From positions 1-19,802 of the forward strand of contig JAPTWR010000050.1 of assembly GCA_028065135.1 (NCBI GenBank): a stretch of DNA of 19,802 nt, written 5' to 3'. Shown in pieces: positions 15,615-19,802 of the stretch (the stretch's first letter is position 1; every line of letters starts with the position of its first letter). The position numbers and the translations under genes were made by a program. The DNA is from Acidithiobacillus sp. (GTDB lineage: Bacteria > Pseudomonadota > Gammaproteobacteria > Acidithiobacillales > Acidithiobacillaceae). The notes beneath the pieces are model-generated. The model made no database searches. It had not been told where the DNA came from and saw nothing but the letters and a program-made list of their open reading frames with translations.

Positions 15615-17684
15615 ATGAACGAACTTGACCAGAAAATCAACACACACTTCCCGGGACTTGTTGTCCGCAAGGATCTCGTCAAGACGGTCAAGGGTAACGC
15701 CATCGTTCCCTCCTACGTGCTGGAATACCTGCTGGGACAGTATTGTGCCACCAGTGATGAGCCGACCATCCAGACCGGTATCGAGACAGTCAAGGAGATC
15801 CTTGCCAAGCATTACGTGCATCGGAATGAAGCCGGATTGGTCCGCTCGAACATCAAGGAAAAGGGACGTTACAAGGTCATCGACAAAATCAGCGTTGACC
15901 TGAACGATAAGAAGGATGTCTACGAGGCGCAGTTTTCCAACTTAGGGCTAAAAGAGGTTCTGGTTGATTCCGGAACGGTGAAAAAGCACCCCAAGCTTCT
16001 GGTCGGCGGCGTGTGGTGCATTGCGGATCTGGAATATGAGTTCACCGAAGACAAAAGCGCCAGCCCCTGGATCTTGTCGACCCTAAAGCCGATCCAGCTC
16101 TCCCATTTCGATTTCGACGGCTACGTTGAGGCCCGCAAACAATTCACCACCGACGAATGGATCGACCTGCTGGTGCAAAGCATCGGCTTCAACCCGGAGA
16201 TGTACGGCAAGCGCAGCAAGCTGACCCAACTGGTTCGACTGATCCCGTTTTGCGAGCGCAACTACAACCTGATCGAACTTGGCCCCAAGGGGACCGGCAA
16301 GTCGCATATCTACTCGGAGTTCTCGCCCCACGGCATTCTGATCTCCGGCGGCGAGGTTACGGTTCCCAAGCTGTTCGTGAATAATTCTTCCGGAAAGATC
16401 GGCCTAGTCGGTTACTGGGATTGCGTTGCCTTCGACGAGTTTGCCGGAAAGCAAAAGCGCGTCGACAAGGCCCTGGTCGACATCATGAAGAACTACATGG
16501 CCAACAAGTCCTTCTCGCGAGGCGTCGAGACGCTGGGCGCGGAGGCCTCCATGGTGTTCGTGGGCAACACCCAGCACACCGTGCCCTACATGCTCAAACA
16601 CTCGGACCTGTTTTGCGAACTGCCCAACAAATTCTACGACTCCGCGTTTCTGGACCGCATCCATTTCTACATCCCCGGCTGGGAGGTCGACATTATCCGG
16701 GGCGAGATGTTCTCCAACGGTTATGGATTCGTGGTGGACTACCTGGCCGAGATCCTTCGCTCGCTGCGCAATCACGATTACTCGGACCGCTACAAGGAGC
16801 ACTTCTCCCTCTCCTCCGATATCTCGACGCGGGACCGCGATGGCATCAACAAAACGTTCTCCGGCATGATGAAAATCCTTTTTCCGCATGGTGAGGCGAC
16901 CAAGGAAGAGGTCGAGGAGCTGCTGCGGTTCGCGATTGAAGGCCGCAAACGCGTCAAAGACCAACTAATGCGCATCGACTCCACCTACGGCAACGTCCGC
17001 TTTACCTATCAAGACAGTGATGGCCGGGCCAAGCCTGTCACCACGCTCGAAGAGGAGGAATACCCCGGCTACTACCACAAGACCATCGCCGAGGGTGAAG
17101 ACAGGGAAATCTTGGAAGCTGCGCAACCGGACTCGCCCCAAAGCCCATCCGAACCACTAGCACCGGCCGAGCCCGTCCTCAAAGAAAAACACCTCACATT
17201 CCAGGAGAACCAGAAGGGCCTCTCCTTCGATACGCTGCTCGGCCCCTACCTCAAGGGTGCGACCGCGATCACGGTCACCGATCCGTACATCCGCCTGTTC
17301 TACCAGGTGCGCAACTTCATGGAATTTTTGGAGACCGTGGTCAAGCACAAGGCCCCTGATGAGGAGGTATCCGTGCATCTGGTGACGACGGAAGACGAGT
17401 TCAAAGGCGAACAGCAGAAGGACATCTTCGAGAAGATGAAGGAGTCCGCAGGCAGCTTGGGCGTGAACTTCACCTGGGAGTTTGACGGTACCGGCACGAT
17501 CCACGCCCGCCACATCGTGACCGACCACGGCTGGAAAATCTCCCTGGATCGCGGCCTCGACATCTTCCAGCACTACGAGATGAACGATCCCTTCACCTTC
17601 GCCAATCGCCTGCAGCAATACCGCCCATGCAAGGCGTTCGAGGTAACGTTCATTAAACACAAGCGGGAAGCTGAGGGGGAATAA
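15615..17684 (+). CDS. brxL: BREX type 1 Lon-like AAA+ protein BrxL
   Basis: A 689-aa BrxL. The N-terminal domain (about 1-190) includes GLVVRKDLVKTVKGNAIVPSY split over residues 14-34. The AAA+ core has Walker A GPKGTGKSH (residues 223-231) and Walker B YWDCVAFDEFAGK (Asp274, Glu275). BrxL forms ring assemblies that bind DNA and are needed for phage blocking but not for methylation in studied systems. Residues about 505-525 are a low-complexity, proline-rich linker (SPQSPSEPLAPAEP). A C-terminal domain follows, containing GPYLKGATAITVTDPYIRLF (split) and ending with RPCKAFEVTFIK, which resembles the MIT C-terminal phospholipase-D-like fold. The ATG at 15615 has AAGGA about 10 nt upstream. 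The downstream ATPase ATG begins 1 nt after its stop. Confidence 0.95.
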   Translation: MNELDQKINTHFPGLVVRKDLVKTVKGNAIVPSYVLEYLLGQYCATSDEPTIQTGIETVKEILAKHYVHRNEAGLVRSNIKEKGRYKVIDKISVDLNDKKDVYEAQFSNLGLKEVLVDSGTVKKHPKLLVGGVWCIADLEYEFTEDKSASPWILSTLKPIQLSHFDFDGYVEARKQFTTDEWIDLLVQSIGFNPEMYGKRSKLTQLVRLIPFCERNYNLIELGPKGTGKSHIYSEFSPHGILISGGEVTVPKLFVNNSSGKIGLVGYWDCVAFDEFAGKQKRVDKALVDIMKNYMANKSFSRGVETLGAEASMVFVGNTQHTVPYMLKHSDLFCELPNKFYDSAFLDRIHFYIPGWEVDIIRGEMFSNGYGFVVDYLAEILRSLRNHDYSDRYKEHFSLSSDISTRDRDGINKTFSGMMKILFPHGEATKEEVEELLRFAIEGRKRVKDQLMRIDSTYGNVRFTYQDSDGRAKPVTTLEEEEYPGYYHKTIAEGEDREILEAAQPDSPQSPSEPLAPAEPVLKEKHLTFQENQKGLSFDTLLGPYLKGATAITVTDPYIRLFYQVRNFMEFLETVVKHKAPDEEVSVHLVTTEDEFKGEQQKDIFEKMKESAGSLGVNFTWEFDGTGTIHARHIVTDHGWKISLDRGLDIFQHYEMNDPFTFANRLQQYRPCKAFEVTFIKHKREAEGE
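17673..17680 (+). promoter_or_regulatory. Ribosome binding site of the terminal ATPase gene
   Basis: GAGGGGGA, within the last brxL codons, lies 5 nt before the ATG at 17686 and supports that start. The gene is therefore likely translated from the BREX transcript. Confidence 0.6.
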
Positions 17685-17685
17685 T

Positions 17686-19802
17686 ATGAGCGGGATATCG
17701 GCATCACTGACCGAATGGTTTTCAGAGCGCCCCCAGTGGCTCCAGATTGCGGCTACTCGGCTACTCCAGCAGTCTGAGCTTACCGACAAAGATGTCTCTG
17801 AGCTCGCAACCCTATGCCAGCAGGAAGCCGAAGGTAAGCTGCCCAAAACGACCTGTTCCTTTCCTGCTACGGCGTTCTCCCAGGGCGCAGCAGGCTCCCT
17901 GCGTTTGTGTTCAATCAGTGATGTCGAAGGTGTAAATGCCCTTGCTCCGAAAAAGCCACTTGAGTTTGGCAAGGGCAATATCACGATTGTTTATGGCAAC
18001 AACGGGTCAGGTAAATCCGGTTACGTCAGACTCCTTAAACATGTATGCGGAGCCCGAGAGACGGGTACCCTCCACCGCAATGTCTATAAGCCCGACTCTG
18101 CCGCACAGAAAGCCTGCATTTCGTTTGAGCAAGACGGCGTACCGAAGACCCATATCTGGTCTGGACAAGGTATCTGCGATGACCTCAACAGCGTTGATAT
18201 TTTCGACACCTCGTTTGGTAAGGTGTTTGTCAGCAGCGAAGACGAGGTGAGCTACGAGCCGCCGGTTCTATCGTTCTTCAGCTCGCTCATCCTCGCATGC
18301 GAAAAGGTCGCATCGGCATTGGACGCCGATGCTAATCGGCACCAGTCCAAAAAGCCGAATATCCCGGCTGACAAGAAGGTAACTCCTGAAGGCATCTGGT
18401 ACGAAGCTATCAGCGCCAAGTCCACCACCCAGGACATCGACAAGCATTGCACATTTAGCAGCGCTGACGAAACCGAGATCCGAACGCTGCACCAGCGCCT
18501 TGCCGAACAGGCACCGGCAGAAAAAGCGAAGCAGCTGAGAAAGCAGAAACAGCATATCGACACTCTGGTCCAGGATGCCCAAAAGTATCTGGAACAATTA
18601 TCGGACGAGAATTACCGACGAATCATTGCTGCCAAGAAGAAGTCGATCCTCAAGAAGACGGCGGCAGATACGGCGGCGGAAAAGGTGTTCTCCGGCAGCG
18701 AGTTGGAAGGCATCGGCTCTGATGTATGGAAAGAGCTTTGGGAGGCGGCCCGGAACTACTCCGTATCGGCGGCCTACAAAGAAGCTGAGTACCCGAATGT
18801 TTCTGATGGTTCCCGTTGTGTCCTGTGTCACCAGACCTTGACCCAGGAGGCCAAGGAGCGGTTGATCTCCTTCGAAAACTTCGTGAAGGGCGAAATGCAG
18901 AAAGCCGCAACGGATGCGGCCAAGAAATACGAAAACGCCAGTCAAACCATTGAGGCGCTACCGACATCGGAGACGCTGAAGACGCGTATCGATGCAGCTG
19001 GCATTCCACAGGATGAAGTCGCCAGCCAAGTGACGGATTTCTTTGCTCAATTGCAGGCCAGAAAAGACCTGCTTCCTGGGATCGATTCCGAAGAGGCCAT
19101 TCCTGATCCTCTGCTCTCACCGAAATGGATTGAAGCAGCCAACACCCAGTCGAAAAGCCTCGGTGAACTCGCGGCAAAATATGACGAAGACGCCAAAAGC
19201 GACAATCGAGAGGAGAACAAGAAAACGCTACACAGCCTGCAGGCCAGGAAGTGGTTGGCGGAGCACCGCGCCGCCATTGATGAAGAAGTCACTCGATTGA
19301 AGCTACTGAATCAGCTCAAGGCGGCTAAAAAATCTGCTGATACAACAGGTTTATCAAGAAAGAAAGGCGAGCTGGCAGAAGCCTTAATCACGGATGCGTT
19401 CGTACAAAGGTTCAACGCGGAGCTCAAAGCCCTCGGCGCATCTCGGGTGAAGGTTGATCTCGTGAAATCTAAAGTCTCCAAGGGTCGCGTCCTTCATAAG
19501 CTCCAGCTTCGAGGTGCCTCTCAGAGTGGCATCGCCGATGTGTTGAGCGAGGGAGAAAATCGGATCGTTTCCATAGCGGCATTTCTTGCCGATGTCACTG
19601 GCAGGACCTATCCTGCACCTTTTGTATTTGATGATCCAATTTCGTCACTTGATCAAAATTTTGAAGAAGCAGTTGTTCAACGTCTTTGTGCCATTGCGTC
19701 CGAGAGACAAGTCGTCATATTCACCCATCGTCTATCACTTCTGGCGACAGTTCAGGACTATGCCAAAAAGGTTAGCATAAAGCCTGAAATAGTATGCATC
19801 CG
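17686..19802 (+). CDS. Large ABC-type ATPase with CxxC zinc-hook-like motif (RloC/AAA_13-like), 3' end outside window
   Basis: The frame stays open from the ATG at 17686 to the window edge (705 codons, no stop). An N-terminal helical region precedes Walker A GNNGSGKS (Gly104-Ser111). Helical, charged segments follow that could form coiled coil, broken near the middle by SRCVLCHQTLTQEAKERL with Cys378 and Cys381. That CxxC resembles the zinc hook of Rad50 and RloC. The ATPase returns with signature LSEGENRIVSIAAFL (about 620-634), Walker B FVFDDPISSLD (Asp649, Asp650) and H-loop IFTHRL (His681). This is the AAA_13-like plan of RloC/PrrC-type ATPases; in RloC a C-terminal anticodon-nuclease domain follows, and here that region is not in view. 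The gene starts 1 nt after brxL, so it looks like an accessory cistron of the BREX operon. Effector unknown. Confidence 0.8.
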   Translation, partial: MSGISASLTEWFSERPQWLQIAATRLLQQSELTDKDVSELATLCQQEAEGKLPKTTCSFPATAFSQGAAGSLRLCSISDVEGVNALAPKKPLEFGKGNITIVYGNNGSGKSGYVRLLKHVCGARETGTLHRNVYKPDSAAQKACISFEQDGVPKTHIWSGQGICDDLNSVDIFDTSFGKVFVSSEDEVSYEPPVLSFFSSLILACEKVASALDADANRHQSKKPNIPADKKVTPEGIWYEAISAKSTTQDIDKHCTFSSADETEIRTLHQRLAEQAPAEKAKQLRKQKQHIDTLVQDAQKYLEQLSDENYRRIIAAKKKSILKKTAADTAAEKVFSGSELEGIGSDVWKELWEAARNYSVSAAYKEAEYPNVSDGSRCVLCHQTLTQEAKERLISFENFVKGEMQKAATDAAKKYENASQTIEALPTSETLKTRIDAAGIPQDEVASQVTDFFAQLQARKDLLPGIDSEEAIPDPLLSPKWIEAANTQSKSLGELAAKYDEDAKSDNREENKKTLHSLQARKWLAEHRAAIDEEVTRLKLLNQLKAAKKSADTTGLSRKKGELAEALITDAFVQRFNAELKALGASRVKVDLVKSKVSKGRVLHKLQLRGASQSGIADVLSEGENRIVSIAAFLADVTGRTYPAPFVFDDPISSLDQNFEEAVVQRLCAIASERQVVIFTHRLSLLATVQDYAKKVSIKPEIVCI

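Noticed and set aside
1..19802. CRISPR arrays, tRNA or rRNA genes, complete insertion sequences
   Set aside because: No regularly spaced repeats, no tRNA-like cloverleaf sequence and no transposase frame were seen on either strand.

Overview
The window is the edge of a mobile, defence-rich genomic island from a moderately GC-rich bacterium, most likely a proteobacterium. That placement rests on the style of the tyrosine integrase, the HigBA-type module and the type 1 BREX gene set; no species-level marker is present. Every gene recognised reads left to right.

Left edge (1-1211): the C-terminal half of a phage/island-type tyrosine recombinase (5' end outside the window). It overlaps by 4 nt a HigB/RelE-like toxin gene, which overlaps its XRE antitoxin gene, which overlaps a small DUF2442 gene. 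Positions 1212-1914 are decayed. About 400 bp have no credible gene. A short fragment follows that looks like the N-terminus of an Abi/DRT-type reverse transcriptase, cut off and joined out of frame to an unknown tail.

Main body (1915-17684): a complete type 1 BREX operon in the order brxA, brxB, brxC, pglX, pglZ, brxL. Extra genes sit at its internal junctions. Between brxC and pglX is a two-gene module: an ABC/SMC-like AAA ATPase plus a 179-aa protein with a D...ExK nuclease-like signature. Between pglX and pglZ is a Shedu-like (SduA, DUF4263) PD-(D/E)xK protein. Directly after brxL, 1 nt away, begins a large ABC-type ATPase with a CxxC zinc-hook-like motif (RloC/AAA_13-like). It runs off the right edge.

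From brxA onward every junction is a short overlap or a gap of at most 14 nt, so the whole set looks like one long co-transcribed, partly translationally coupled operon. No BrxR-type or WYL regulator lies upstream. By known BREX biology, PglX marks host DNA with N6-methyladenine and BrxA/B/C, PglZ and BrxL block replication of unmarked phage DNA. The inserted nucleases and ATPases would add independent or back-up layers. The central part of pglX, just after the NPPY motif, is clearly more AT-rich than its flanks, which suggests a swapped target-recognition domain. The least described components are the brxC-pglX ATPase/nuclease pair, the remnant upstream of brxA, and the unfinished zinc-hook ATPase.
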